A stretch of DNA of 64,000 bases, taken from Actinoplanes auranticolor (lineage in GTDB: Bacteria; Actinomycetota; Actinomycetes; Mycobacteriales; Micromonosporaceae). Both the position numbers and the translations under genes were made by a program. The first letter of the stretch is position 1, and each line of letters begins with the position of its first letter. The stretch spans positions 39,134 through 103,133 of the forward strand of contig NZ_BOQL01000031.1 in NCBI RefSeq assembly GCF_018332655.1. The letters run 5' to 3'. Below the pieces are notes generated by a model. It searched no databases. It was not told where the DNA came from and saw only the letters and a program-made list of their open reading frames with translations. This document shows positions 17,955 through 26,423 of this stretch, piece after piece.

Positions 17955-17984
17955 GGCCTGTCCTGCCCCGCGGCAGGACAGGCC
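17955..17984. terminator. Bidirectional hairpin terminator
   Basis: GGCCTGTCCTGCC (17955-17967) pairs over 13 bp without mismatch with GGCAGGACAGGCC (17972-17984) around a CCGC tetraloop. It sits exactly between the convergent ggt and membrane-protein genes and abuts the latter's stop codon. It can serve both strands. Confidence 0.85.
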
Positions 17985-18650
17985 TCACGCCGTCAGGGCG
18001 ATGGTCAGCGCGCCGGCCGCGACCATGACCGCGGCCCACAGCTTGTCCACGTTGAACCAGGCCCGGCACAGCACGCTCAGGCCGACGAACTCGTAGACCA
18101 GCACAGCGCAGAGCGCCAGCACCGCGAACATCGCCACCGTGTGCACGCCCGCCGCGAGCAACCCGTCGAGGGCCGCGGCGGGCGTACCGCTGAGACCGGC
18201 CGGGGCGGCCCCGGCGAGATGCCCGGCATGCCCGGCCGGCTGGGCCGTCTCCGTCGTCGTGGCCAGCACCGGCAGCAGCATCAGGCCGGCGCCGTGCGCG
18301 GAGGACATCAGGAACGACCAGCCGGCCAGCTGCGCCGCGGACAGCCGCATCCCGGCCCACCGGAAATGCCGGGCCGAGAGCAGCCGCCACAGGCCGAAAC
18401 CGACCAGCACGACCCCGCCGGCGATCGCCACCACGTTGCCGGCCACCACCGACTCGGTCGCCGAGACCACCGCCGCGACGATCGCCACCGAGGCCAGGTG
18501 CCCGGCGGCGATCGGCGGCACCGAGCGCAGCAGCACGGCCCGGCTGCGTTCCTGCATGCCCCGGGCCACCGCGAAGAGCCAGCCCATGGCCGGGTTCAGC
18601 CCGTGGAAGGCCCCCAGCGCCGCCAGCACCGCGAGCTGGCCACCGGTCAC
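17985..18650 (-). CDS. Polytopic membrane protein with intramembrane histidines, coupled to methanethiol oxidase
   Basis: 221 residues with about six hydrophobic helices. Histidines sit in or next to helices: H15 in F-H-G-L-N-P-A-M-G-W, H51 in A-G-H-L, H119 in S-S-A-H-G-A-G and H170. An H-A-G-H pair (141/144) lies in the central loop. The general layout recalls NicO/UreH-like metal transporters, but I do not see their diagnostic motif, so the family is unassigned. The GTG start overlaps the SBP56 stop by four bases (GTGA), implying translational coupling. SBP56 methanethiol oxidases need copper, so a metal-delivery role is an attractive but unproven inference. Confidence 0.75.
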   Translation of the reverse strand: MTGGQLAVLAALGAFHGLNPAMGWLFAVARGMQERSRAVLLRSVPPIAAGHLASVAIVAAVVSATESVVAGNVVAIAGGVVLVGFGLWRLLSARHFRWAGMRLSAAQLAGWSFLMSSAHGAGLMLLPVLATTTETAQPAGHAGHLAGAAPAGLSGTPAAALDGLLAAGVHTVAMFAVLALCAVLVYEFVGLSVLCRAWFNVDKLWAAVMVAAGALTIALTA

Positions 18651-20053
18651 GGGAAGCAGTACGAATCGGACGAGGCGTCGCCGCCCTGCAGCCGTACCTG
18701 ATGCACTCGCCGGCCCCGGAACTCGTCACCGTGCGGGAAGAAGTTGGGATCCAGGGTCATGCCGCCGTTCTCGGTGTCCACATCGATCTTGGCCAGCCAC
18801 GCGCCCACGCCGTCCGGGTAGAACTGGTCGTCCCAGGAGCCGTACAGCGAGTTGGTGACGTAGACCCGGCGGCCGTCGCGGGAGATCTCGACCATCTGCG
18901 GGCCGCCGGCCAGCCGTTCGTCCGGGAACGACGGGTGCGCCACCCGGCCGGCCACCCCGCCGAGCCGGACCGAGCCGGTCTGCACCGGGTGGAACGGGTC
19001 GCTCACGTCGAACTGCTTCAGCTCGCCGGTGCCCCAGCAGGAGACGTACAGGAAGCGGTCGTCCACCGACAGGTCGATGTCGGTGATCAGCGGTGGCACC
19101 GCACCGAACGGCTGCAGGGCCGGTGGCAGGGCTCCGGCGTCGGCGGGCTCGGCCGGTACGTCGATGACCTTGGTGACCGCGAACTGCCCGTCGTCACCAC
19201 GGTGCCACACCCAGACCGAGGCGGACAGGTCCTCGACGCTGGTGACGACGCCGAGGAAGCCGTACTCCTTGCGCGGGTCGTGGGCGGGCCGCAGCTCCAG
19301 CGTCATCTGGTACTGGTCGCCGAGGTCGACCGTCTGCACCAGGGAACGCTTGGCCAGGTCCCAGAAGTGCAGGCGGTGGCCGTACTTGCGGCCCAGCAGC
19401 AGCTCCGGGACCAGGCCGTCCTCGATCATCGACGGGGTGCCCCACTCGGAGGAGACCAGCACGTCCCGGGTCAGGTGCCACCAGAAGTCGTACGCCAGGT
19501 ACTGGTCGCCGCGGTCGCTCTCCCACGCGCCGCGTACCTCGAAGGTGGTGTGGTCCAGCACCGCGATGCCGCCCGGTCCGTCGGACGAGCCACCGCCGAG
19601 CGCCGAGACGTAGATGCCGTCCGGGCCGCAGTGGACGGTGTGCGGCCGCGAATAGCCGGCCTTGCCGGCCAGCTCCTCGGCCGGGATCTCCTTGACCAGG
19701 ACGGGGGTGCGCGGGTCGTCCTTGGTGTCCAGCACGTAGATCCGCGACGAGCGCAGGCCGGGCACGATCAGGTAGCGCCGTTCGACGTGCGGGTGCGGCG
19801 CGGTGGGGCACAACGCGCTGCTGCACGCGTTCCACCCGAAATGGTGGACCTCGTCGCCGGTGTGCGGCAGCTCGGTCCAGCCGACGACCGTGCCGTACGA
19901 GGCCGAGCCCGGGTCGGTGTCCACGACGGCGATGGCGTCCGGCTGCTCGGCCGAGCGGTCGAACGCGGCCAGGTAGGCCAGCTGTTCGGCGGGGGCCCCG
20001 GCGGCATCACGCGGGGAGGGATAGAACGTCGGGTCTGGTGTCCACCTCGTCAT
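18647..20053 (-). CDS. Selenium-binding protein SBP56 / methanethiol oxidase
   Basis: 468 residues, full length for the SBP56 family. Characteristic stretches are V-H-H-F-G-W-N-A-C-S-S-A-L, R-S-S-R-I-Y-V-L-D-T-K, R-P-H-T-V-H-C-G-P-D-G, and the C-terminal region Y-V-T-N-S-L-Y-G-S-W-D-D-Q-F-Y-P. Bacterial members oxidise methanethiol to formaldehyde, hydrogen sulfide and hydrogen peroxide, and the family binds copper through conserved histidines. There is no signal peptide. A GAGGAT site precedes ATG 20053. It is followed by the coupled membrane protein. Its promoter lies over the 3' end of the upstream histidine-kinase gene. Confidence 0.9.
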   Translation of the reverse strand: MTRWTPDPTFYPSPRDAAGAPAEQLAYLAAFDRSAEQPDAIAVVDTDPGSASYGTVVGWTELPHTGDEVHHFGWNACSSALCPTAPHPHVERRYLIVPGLRSSRIYVLDTKDDPRTPVLVKEIPAEELAGKAGYSRPHTVHCGPDGIYVSALGGGSSDGPGGIAVLDHTTFEVRGAWESDRGDQYLAYDFWWHLTRDVLVSSEWGTPSMIEDGLVPELLLGRKYGHRLHFWDLAKRSLVQTVDLGDQYQMTLELRPAHDPRKEYGFLGVVTSVEDLSASVWVWHRGDDGQFAVTKVIDVPAEPADAGALPPALQPFGAVPPLITDIDLSVDDRFLYVSCWGTGELKQFDVSDPFHPVQTGSVRLGGVAGRVAHPSFPDERLAGGPQMVEISRDGRRVYVTNSLYGSWDDQFYPDGVGAWLAKIDVDTENGGMTLDPNFFPHGDEFRGRRVHQVRLQGGDASSDSYCFP

Positions 20054-20099
20054 GATGGTGATCCTCGTCCGGCGGCCGCCCGGTGAACAGGGTCACATG

Positions 20100-20118
20100 T
20101 GTCAACGAGTTGTCAACG
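20100..20118. promoter_or_regulatory. Direct repeat TGTCAACG x2, 11-bp period
   Basis: TGTCAACG occurs at 20100-20107 and 20111-20118, one helical turn apart, 47-65 bp upstream of the methanethiol-oxidase start. It reads CGTTGACA twice on that gene's strand, each copy containing a TTGACA -35-like hexamer. The second copy covers the stop codon of the kinase gene. It is either a tandem regulator site or a promoter element. Confidence 0.35.
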
Positions 20119-22554
20119 GGCGTCCAGCGGCAGCCGCACGCACACGGTGGTGCCGGGCCCCTCGTGCTCGCTGAGCTCGATGCTGCCGTGGTGGCGCTGC
20201 ACGACCGCACGGCTGAGCGTCAGCCCCAGCCCGGTACCGGGAATCGCCCGGTCCCGGGCCCGGCTGGTGCGGTAGAGACCGGTGAACATCTTCTCCCGCT
20301 CGTCCTGCGAGACGCCGATCCCGGTGTCCGAGATGGACAGCTCGGCCGCGCGGCCGACCGTCCGCAGCCGGACGGCGATCCGCCCGCCGTCCGGGCTGTA
20401 CTTCACCGCGTTGCCGAGCACGTTGTCGACGACCTGGCGCAGCCGGTGCCGGTCGCCGGGCAGCACCAGCTCGGTGGGCAGCTCCGCCACGATCGAGACC
20501 GGCTCGTCGGTGATGGCGTCCCGGGCGGTCTGCACCGACTCCCGGACGAGCTCGGCCAGGTTGATCGGGCTCAGCTGCACCGCGGCGTGCCCGGTGTCGA
20601 GCGCGGAGAGCTCCAGCAGCTCGTTGATGATGTGCCGCAGCTGGGTGGCGTTGCGGTCGATGACCTCCAGCAGCCGCGGTCCCTCGGCCACCAGCGTCTC
20701 GGCATCCGCGTCGCGCAGCAGCTCGGTGTAGGCGGCGATCGAGGTCAGCGGCGTGCGCAGCTCGTGACCGATCAGCGCGAGATATTCGTTCTTGGTCCGG
20801 ATGAGCTGCCGCTGCAGATCCTCGACCAGCCGCTTCTCGATGAACTGGGCGATCTGCGCGGAGATCCCGGACATGAGCGCGACCAGCTCGTCCTCGGGAT
20901 CCTCGACCGTGTCGGCGAACGCGGTCAGCACCCCGAGCGGCTCGAGCCCGTTGCGCACCGGGATGGCCAGGGCGGTGTGCAGCCGCGAGCTCTCGGCGGT
21001 CTCGGGGGAGATCAGGCTCTGCGGCTGGCCGACGTCGCGGATCCACAGCGGCTTGCCGGCCTGCCAGGCCCGGCCGGGCAGCCCGGTGCCGTACGGCAGC
21101 TCGGCCGGCACGTCGATGTCGGCCTGCCAGCTGGGCGAGTTCCAGCTGGCGGCCGACCGCACCACCCCGGCAGCCTCGTCGACCAGCCACAACTCGGCGT
21201 GGGTCCAGCCCAGCGTGCCGACCACGGCCTCGAGCACCCGCGGCCCGGCGGCCTCGATGGTCGGCGCGGCGGCGAGGGCGGTGACGACGGCGAGCTCACA
21301 GGTACGGAACCGTTCGGCCCGCCGCTGCCGGGTGACGTCCTGAACGGCCTGGACGGCGCCCACGGTCTCCCCACCGGGCCCGAGAATCGGCTGCGCGTCG
21401 ATGAGGTAGTACCGGGTACGCCGGCCCCGCCCCTGCACCACCATCTCCTCGTTGCGTAACCGCTCACCCCGCAACGCCCGGAACAACGCGACATCCCCGG
21501 GCGCGATGGGCTGGCCGTCGCCATCACTCAGCCCGGCGACGGCAGTCTCGTCGGACAGGTCGGCGGGCATCCGCGCCCCACCCCAGAGCCGCTGCATGCG
21601 GGCATTGACCAGCACGATCCGCCCATCGGCATCGCAGGCGGTAACCCCGTCGTGCAAGTTGTCCAGCACCGCGTCGAGGAACCGCCGCTGCCGGTCGACC
21701 TCCTGCCGGCCCTGCTGCTCGGTGATCAGCAAGGTCCCGAGCCGCGCGGCATCACCGACGGCGGCGACATCATTGGCGGACCACTCATGCGGCCGGCTGT
21801 CGAGCGCACAGCAGATGCCGAGCACGGCACCGGAGGCGTCGCGGATCGGCTGACCGAGATAGGCGCCGCTGATCCCGAGCCGCCGAATCGGCGAATTGGC
21901 CGGAATCCGAGGATCCGTGGTGAAGTCGGTGACGACGAGAGGCCGCCCGTCAGCAACGATCAACCCGGCGAGACTGTCCCGCAGCGGGGTGTCGCCGATG
22001 TCCTCCCAGCGCATCGGCAGCCCGTAGCTGCCGTAGATCCGCAGCGCCTCCCCGTCGACGAAATGCACGAGGCCGCTGGGGGCGTGCGCGGCGCGGGCGA
22101 TGAGCGCGGCCAGTTGTTCGCCGGCGGCGCTGTTGATGGCGTCGTCGCGGGCGGAGAAGATGTCCGGCCAGGACTGCCGGCCGTTGGGGGAGATGCCTTC
22201 GGGGGTGGCTGGTCGGTAGGGCTCGGCTTGGCCGGTGCCGTTCAGCGGGGTGCGGGTTGGCGCGGTCCTCAGGAGCGCATGCTGGGCGGCCGGGTGCTGG
22301 GCCGTGGCGTGCTGGGCTGCCGGATGCTGGGCCGTTGCGGTCTGCGTGGTCGCCGGGTGGGTGGCTTCGGGATCGGTGGACGGGTCCGGCGTGGCGGGCG
22401 TTGGGGGGTTCGCGACCGGCGCGGTGCCGGGTCGCGTTCGCCCGTCCGGTTCGGCGCCGGCCGGCGTGGTCGCCGCCGCAGGCGTTCCGGCAGGCCGGGC
22501 GCTCGGCGCCACCGGTGCGGCGGGACGCTCGAGGCCAAGATCACTTCGCGGCAT
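20113..22554 (-). CDS. Sensor histidine kinase with GAF-PAS-GAF input and disordered N-terminus
   Basis: 813 residues, soluble, with no membrane helix. The first ~140 residues are Pro/Ala/Thr-rich low complexity including a decapeptide repeat. A GAF domain (about 155-300), PAS (about 305-420, D-N-L-H-D-G-V-T-A-C-D), a second GAF (about 430-575), HisKA with phospho-acceptor H597 in G-H-E-L-R-T-P-L, and an HATPase domain with N-A-V-K-Y, D-T-G-I-G and G-T-G-L-G-L boxes follow. It autophosphorylates and would pass phosphate to an unlinked response regulator, since none is adjacent. GGAGGT six bases before ATG 22554 fixes the start. Confidence 0.88.
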   Translation of the reverse strand: MPRSDLGLERPAAPVAPSARPAGTPAAATTPAGAEPDGRTRPGTAPVANPPTPATPDPSTDPEATHPATTQTATAQHPAAQHATAQHPAAQHALLRTAPTRTPLNGTGQAEPYRPATPEGISPNGRQSWPDIFSARDDAINSAAGEQLAALIARAAHAPSGLVHFVDGEALRIYGSYGLPMRWEDIGDTPLRDSLAGLIVADGRPLVVTDFTTDPRIPANSPIRRLGISGAYLGQPIRDASGAVLGICCALDSRPHEWSANDVAAVGDAARLGTLLITEQQGRQEVDRQRRFLDAVLDNLHDGVTACDADGRIVLVNARMQRLWGGARMPADLSDETAVAGLSDGDGQPIAPGDVALFRALRGERLRNEEMVVQGRGRRTRYYLIDAQPILGPGGETVGAVQAVQDVTRQRRAERFRTCELAVVTALAAAPTIEAAGPRVLEAVVGTLGWTHAELWLVDEAAGVVRSAASWNSPSWQADIDVPAELPYGTGLPGRAWQAGKPLWIRDVGQPQSLISPETAESSRLHTALAIPVRNGLEPLGVLTAFADTVEDPEDELVALMSGISAQIAQFIEKRLVEDLQRQLIRTKNEYLALIGHELRTPLTSIAAYTELLRDADAETLVAEGPRLLEVIDRNATQLRHIINELLELSALDTGHAAVQLSPINLAELVRESVQTARDAITDEPVSIVAELPTELVLPGDRHRLRQVVDNVLGNAVKYSPDGGRIAVRLRTVGRAAELSISDTGIGVSQDEREKMFTGLYRTSRARDRAIPGTGLGLTLSRAVVQRHHGSIELSEHEGPGTTVCVRLPLDAR
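22281..22340. repeat. Four 15-bp tandem repeats inside kinase gene
   Basis: Four units beginning GCTGGGC run without gap. Units 1 and 3, and units 2 and 4, resemble each other most, giving a 30-bp higher-order period. On the coding strand they give T-A-Q-H-P-A-A-Q-H-A twice. The repeat stays in frame, so length changes would alter only the disordered N-terminus. Confidence 0.7.
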
Positions 22555-22961
22555 GCTTGGACCTCCGTTCCTCAGGGTACGGACCAAGAAGCCATAAAAC
22601 CGGCAAACCGCCGGATTGTCGGGCCTTCGTCGTGCTGGGCGAGCGGGGTGCCGGCCGGGCGATCGTTGTGCCGAGCCGGCGTGGTGCCAGTGTGCTGCCG
22701 GACCGGTGAGCTCGTGCCGTGCCGACCGGGTCGGTGCCCCGCCGGGTTGCGGCCCGACAGGCTCCGCCGGGTGGCGGTCGCCGGTGCGTGAACGCCCGAC
22801 CCGGCCGCCGCCGGGCAGCCGGGGTGCCGAAGGCCTGGGTGAGTGGCGTGCCCGGTGGGGCAGCGCCGTGCGGGGCGGCCGCCACCCGGCATGAGGCACG
22901 CAGTCCTCCGCCGATGGGCGGCGGCAGATTCGCAACGCCGCCACTCATGTCGGCGGTGGTG
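22555..22961. other. Gene-free interval upstream of histidine kinase
   Basis: 407 bp between the kinase start and the trmB stop. Open frames on both strands have irregular codon endings and Arg/Pro/Gly-rich products, so I call no gene. CCGGC-AAACC-GCCGG (22600-22614), 46 bp upstream of the kinase start, is a possible operator. The rest probably holds the kinase promoter and the trmB 3' region. Confidence 0.5.
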
Positions 22962-23645
22962 TCAGGTCCTGCGGTAGATCAGGTCGAAGATCTCCCGGCC
23001 GGAGCCGACCCCACGCCGTTCGAACTTCGTCTCGGGGCGGTGCGCCGGGCGTGGTGCGAAGCCCCCGTGGGCGTTGGTCAGTCCCGGGTCGGCGTCCAGC
23101 GTCTCAGCCATGGCTTGCGCGTAGTGCGCCCAGTCGGTCGCGCAGTGCAGCGTGCCGCCGGGGCGGAGCCGGTCGCGGAGCAGGGCCACGTTCGCCGGCT
23201 GGATCAGGCGGCGTTTGTGGTGGCGGGCCTTCGGCCACGGGTCCGGGAAGAACGCGTGCACCGCGTCCAGGCTGCTCGCCGGCAGCTTGCGGACCAGTTC
23301 CATCGCGTCGCCGTGCGCGACCCGTACGTTGGTGAGGTCCCGCTCGCCGATCAGGGAGAGCAGGTTGCCGATGCCCGGCGTGTGGACCTCCACCGCGAGG
23401 TAGTCCCGGCCCGGATCGGCCGCCGCCATCGCCGCCGTGGTGTCGCCCATGCCGAAGCCGATCTCCAGCACCCTGGGCGCGTCGCGGCCGAACAGCTCCA
23501 CGAGATCCAGGGGAGTGCGGTCACCGTCGAGGACCGTGAGCCCGTACCGGGGCCAGACGTCGGCCATGGCGTCCGCGTGCCGGCTGCTCATCCGGCCACG
23601 CCGGGGGTGGAACGTCCGGATCGGGCGCTCTGTCGTCTCACTCAT
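22962..23645 (-). CDS. trmB: tRNA (guanine-N7-)-methyltransferase
   Basis: 227 residues. The N-terminal R-T-F-H-P-R-R-G-R-M motif is typical of TrmB and supports ATG 23645 over the in-frame start at 23711, whose extra 22 residues look non-coding. The SAM-binding motif is E-I-G-F-G-M-G-D. The catalytic and tRNA-binding F-P-D-P-W-P-K-A-R-H-H-K-R-R segment and the C-terminal T-K-F-E-R-R motif are intact. It methylates G46 in the variable loop of tRNA. Confidence 0.93.
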   Translation of the reverse strand: MSETTERPIRTFHPRRGRMSSRHADAMADVWPRYGLTVLDGDRTPLDLVELFGRDAPRVLEIGFGMGDTTAAMAAADPGRDYLAVEVHTPGIGNLLSLIGERDLTNVRVAHGDAMELVRKLPASSLDAVHAFFPDPWPKARHHKRRLIQPANVALLRDRLRPGGTLHCATDWAHYAQAMAETLDADPGLTNAHGGFAPRPAHRPETKFERRGVGSGREIFDLIYRRT

Positions 23646-23751
23646 CAGGCCGTCCACGATACGCAGCCCCGGAAGACGATCACCCGGCCGGCCCGGCGAA
23701 CGGCCGGCCACCCCAGGATCGGGGAGCCGGCCGTCGAAGGTGCTCCGGAAG

Positions 23752-24735
23752 TCACCTCACCGGCTGGACGCTCGGCTGGGAGCCCTGGTGGAACGGCGTC
23801 CGGGCGCCCGTCGCCAGATTGACCACCATCACCCACGACCCGTTGCGGTACGTGCCCGTGGCCACCCCGCGGTTCACGTCCACGTACGCCAGCTCGCGGT
23901 CCTGGCTCGCCCCCACCGTCCGCTTCGCGCCTGTGGCAGTGTCGTACTCCACCACGTGCACCGGCTTGTTGTCCGCCGCCGTCTCGCCCTGCTGGTACGC
24001 CGTCCAGGCCAGCTTCGCCCCGTCGGCCCGCCAGCTCGGGACCACCGCGAAGCCTGAGTTCTGCAGGCTGCCGCCGCCGTACGCCGCGACCGTCTTCTCG
24101 CCGCCGGTCGCCACCGTGCCCACCGTCAGGCAGGCGTCGTAGATCGATTCGCAGTCGCCGCCGCGGAAGGCGAGCCGGGTGCCGTCGGGCGACCAGGCCA
24201 CCGCGTCGTCGGTGCGGAGGCGGTCGGGCAGTGCGCTCGGCGCGGCGGCCTTCGCGGTGGGGGCGGGCTCGGCCGGCAGCGGCTCGTCGCGGCAGTACGC
24301 CGGGAAGACCACCGTGGGCGCCGCCCCGGCCTTGGTCGCCGAGATCTGGTAGACGCCCGGTCCGCCGGAGCAGGACAGCGAGGCGAACGCGATGGTGCTG
24401 CTGTCCGGCGACCAGGACGGGCCGGACGCCGCGCGGGTGGTCAGCCGGCGCTGGCCGGTGCCGTCGGCCTTCATGGTCCACAGCTGACCGGCCCTGAGCA
24501 GGGCGATCGAGCGGCCGTTGGGCGCGAAGCGCGGGCGCGACCAGCCGCCGCCGGTGGTCAGCTTCGTCTCGGTCGCGCCCTTGCTCACCCAGACGTCGCC
24601 GGCGCGCACGTAGGCGACCAGGCTCGGCATGGCCGGGGTGGCCGCGGTGGCGGGCGCCGTCTGGAAGAGCGCCCCCGCCGCGGCTCCCAGCACCGTCAGC
24701 ATCATGCTGCCTGCTACCCGAGTCACAACCCGCAT
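23752..24735 (-). CDS. Secreted TolB/PD40-type beta-propeller protein
   Basis: 327 residues with a Sec signal peptide (cleavage near A-T-A-A-T-P). Repeated WD40-like PD40 strands are visible: W-S-R-P-R-F-A-P-N-G-R-S-I-A, P-S-W-S-P-D-S-S-T-I-A-F, V-A-W-S-P-D-G-T-R-L-A-F and V-P-S-W-R-A-D-G-A-K-L. These folds bind peptides or proteins in the envelope; no enzyme motif is present. ATG 24735 has a G-rich upstream site. Two cysteines near F-R-G-G-D-C-E-S and D-A-C may form a disulfide. The partner is unknown. Confidence 0.75.
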   Translation of the reverse strand: MRVVTRVAGSMMLTVLGAAAGALFQTAPATAATPAMPSLVAYVRAGDVWVSKGATETKLTTGGGWSRPRFAPNGRSIALLRAGQLWTMKADGTGQRRLTTRAASGPSWSPDSSTIAFASLSCSGGPGVYQISATKAGAAPTVVFPAYCRDEPLPAEPAPTAKAAAPSALPDRLRTDDAVAWSPDGTRLAFRGGDCESIYDACLTVGTVATGGEKTVAAYGGGSLQNSGFAVVPSWRADGAKLAWTAYQQGETAADNKPVHVVEYDTATGAKRTVGASQDRELAYVDVNRGVATGTYRNGSWVMVVNLATGARTPFHQGSQPSVQPVR

Positions 24736-24868
24736 GTCCGAACGCCCCCCGACGTGTCGCCGTTCACCTACACCGGAGACATCGTCGCAACCGGGCTGCA
24801 CCTAAGAAGTTCCCGCGCCGAAACCCGGAGAAATACGGACCGTTCGGACAGCTGGGGCGGCTGATCGG

Positions 24869-25528
24869 TCAGGCGGCGGTCGCGGCCCACATGGCGGTGA
24901 AGGCGGCCGCCTCGCCGGCCAGCCAGCTCTCCACGTCGCCCGGCCGGGCTCCCGGGTCGATCCGGTGGGTGGTGCCGCGGCGCAGGTCGACCAGCACCGG
25001 CTCGGCGTTGGGCAGGATCTGGTCCATGTGGCGGGCCATCAGGTGCAGGGTCGCGGTGACCGCCTCCGGCGTCGGCGGCAGCTCGTCGAAGTGCAGCCGG
25101 ACCGCCTCGCGCCGGCCGTCGGCGTACCGCAGGCCGAAGTGGGGGTTGATCTTGACGGCTAGCGGGCCGACCGAGGCCAGCGCGTCGCGGGTCTGGGCGA
25201 GGCCGACGCCCTCCGGGTCGCCGAGGGAGTGCAGGTAGGTCGTCGCGCCGGCGCTGACCGCCTCGTAGAGCGGCTTCCACCGGGGCTTGACGAGGTCGGC
25301 GACGCCGTTGAGGTAGCTGCCGCCGGTGCGGAACGCGATGTCGGCCTTGAGGGCCTTGACGAGCTGGCCGTGCGGGTTGAAGCCCGAGCGCCGCTCGCGC
25401 TGGCGGCGCAGTCCGCCGACGAAGGTGGCCTTCGCCGGCCCGGTGCGGGCGACGTAACGGGTGAATCCCAGCATCGTCGCGTAGGGCGGAATCATCGAGG
25501 TGGAAGTGGACGAAACGGGCGTCGTCAA
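24869..25528 (-). CDS. Unrecognised 219-aa protein with its own operator
   Basis: I do not recognise the family. The product is soluble and basic in the first half (G-G-L-R-R-Q-R-E-R-R-S-G-F), with a central K-P-R-W-K-P-L-Y-E-A-V motif and a conserved-looking H-F-G-L-R-Y-A-D-G-R-R stretch. There is no signal peptide or membrane segment. TTG 25528 is chosen because GGGGAG lies six bases before it and codon use upstream decays; ATG 25495 is the alternative. A TTAGTA-N6-TACTAA dyad sits 30 bp upstream, so expression is probably controlled by a dimeric repressor. Confidence 0.7.
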   Translation of the reverse strand: MTTPVSSTSTSMIPPYATMLGFTRYVARTGPAKATFVGGLRRQRERRSGFNPHGQLVKALKADIAFRTGGSYLNGVADLVKPRWKPLYEAVSAGATTYLHSLGDPEGVGLAQTRDALASVGPLAVKINPHFGLRYADGRREAVRLHFDELPPTPEAVTATLHLMARHMDQILPNAEPVLVDLRRGTTHRIDPGARPGDVESWLAGEAAAFTAMWAATAA

Positions 25529-25557
25529 GGTGATCTCCCCGCAGCTCAGCGCTTGTT

Positions 25558-25575
25558 TTAGTACACACATACTAA
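25558..25575. promoter_or_regulatory. AT-rich operator TTAGTA-N6-TACTAA
   Basis: TTAGTACACACATACTAA has perfect 6-bp arms and a 6-bp spacer, in a short AT-rich patch between the divergent unknown gene (starts 30 bp away) and the esterase gene (75 bp away). It is the most operator-like element in this part of the window. The binding protein is not encoded adjacently. Confidence 0.6.
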
Positions 25576-25649
25576 TCGACGGGTACGACATTCCCCAAGC
25601 ACTGCCGTGACGATGCAGGTGCGTTCCGTAATCACGACATACTGGAGCG

Positions 25650-26423
25650 ATGGCTCTGCTCCGTGTTGACTTCTCGTCCGAGACTCTCGCGCTCGGCACC
25701 TCGATGACCGTCGTGCTGCCCGAGCGGGCGAGCGCCCAGATCGGCATCACCGGTCACGACACCGGCGCGCCGCCGCCGGTGCTCTATCTGCTGCACGGAT
25801 TGACCGACGACGACACCGCCTGGACCCGCTACACCTCGATCGAGCGGTACGCCGCCGCCCGCGGCCTCGCCGTGGTCATGCCCCAGGTGCACCGCAGCTT
25901 CTATGCCGACGAGACGCACGGCTCCCGGTTCTTCACGTTCCTGTCCGAGGAGCTGCCGGCCGTGGTGTCGTCGTTCTTCCGGGTCTCGACCCGCCGCGAG
26001 GACACCTTCGTGGCCGGCCTGTCGATGGGCGGCTACGGCGCGCTGAAGTGGGCGCTGCGCGAGCCGGCGCGGTTCGCCGCCGCGGCCAGCCTCTCCGGTG
26101 CCCTCGACGTGGCCGGCATGCAGCAGCACGACGACCGGCCGCACATCGTGGAGCTGCTGGGCCGGGTCTTCGACCGCCCGCTGGCCGGCACCGGCGACGA
26201 CCTGCTGCACCTGGTGGCCACCGCCGACGGCCGCGAGCTGCCCCGGCTGCTGCTGCGGTGCGGCACCGAGGACCACCTGCTCGCCGCCAACGAGCGCTTC
26301 GTGGCGGCCTGCCGCGAACACGACGTCGACCTCGACGCCGCGTTCGGGCCGGGTGCGCACGAATGGAGCTACTGGGACGCCCAGATTCAGACCGTGCTGG
26401 ACTGGTTGCCCCTGAAGAACTAG
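25650..26423 (+). CDS. Esterase of the esterase D / tributyrin esterase family
   Basis: 257 residues, alpha/beta hydrolase of the PF00756 type. L-L-H-G-L-T-D-D (about 47-54) supplies the oxyanion region, Ser 125 lies in G-L-S-M-G-G-Y-G, the Asp is probably in C-G-T-E-D-H-L, and the His is in G-A-H-E-W-S-Y-W. There is no signal peptide. It is expected to cleave short acyl esters. CTGGAG sits three bases before the ATG. Its TAG stop shares a CTAG tetranucleotide with the stop of the convergent chemoreceptor gene. Confidence 0.85.
   Translation: MALLRVDFSSETLALGTSMTVVLPERASAQIGITGHDTGAPPPVLYLLHGLTDDDTAWTRYTSIERYAAARGLAVVMPQVHRSFYADETHGSRFFTFLSEELPAVVSSFFRVSTRREDTFVAGLSMGGYGALKWALREPARFAAAASLSGALDVAGMQQHDDRPHIVELLGRVFDRPLAGTGDDLLHLVATADGRELPRLLLRCGTEDHLLAANERFVAACREHDVDLDAAFGPGAHEWSYWDAQIQTVLDWLPLKN

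Noticed and set aside
22616..22894. Open frame of 92 codons upstream of the histidine kinase
   Set aside because: Codon endings are irregular, there is no ribosome-binding site, and the Arg/Gly/Cys-rich product resembles no family.
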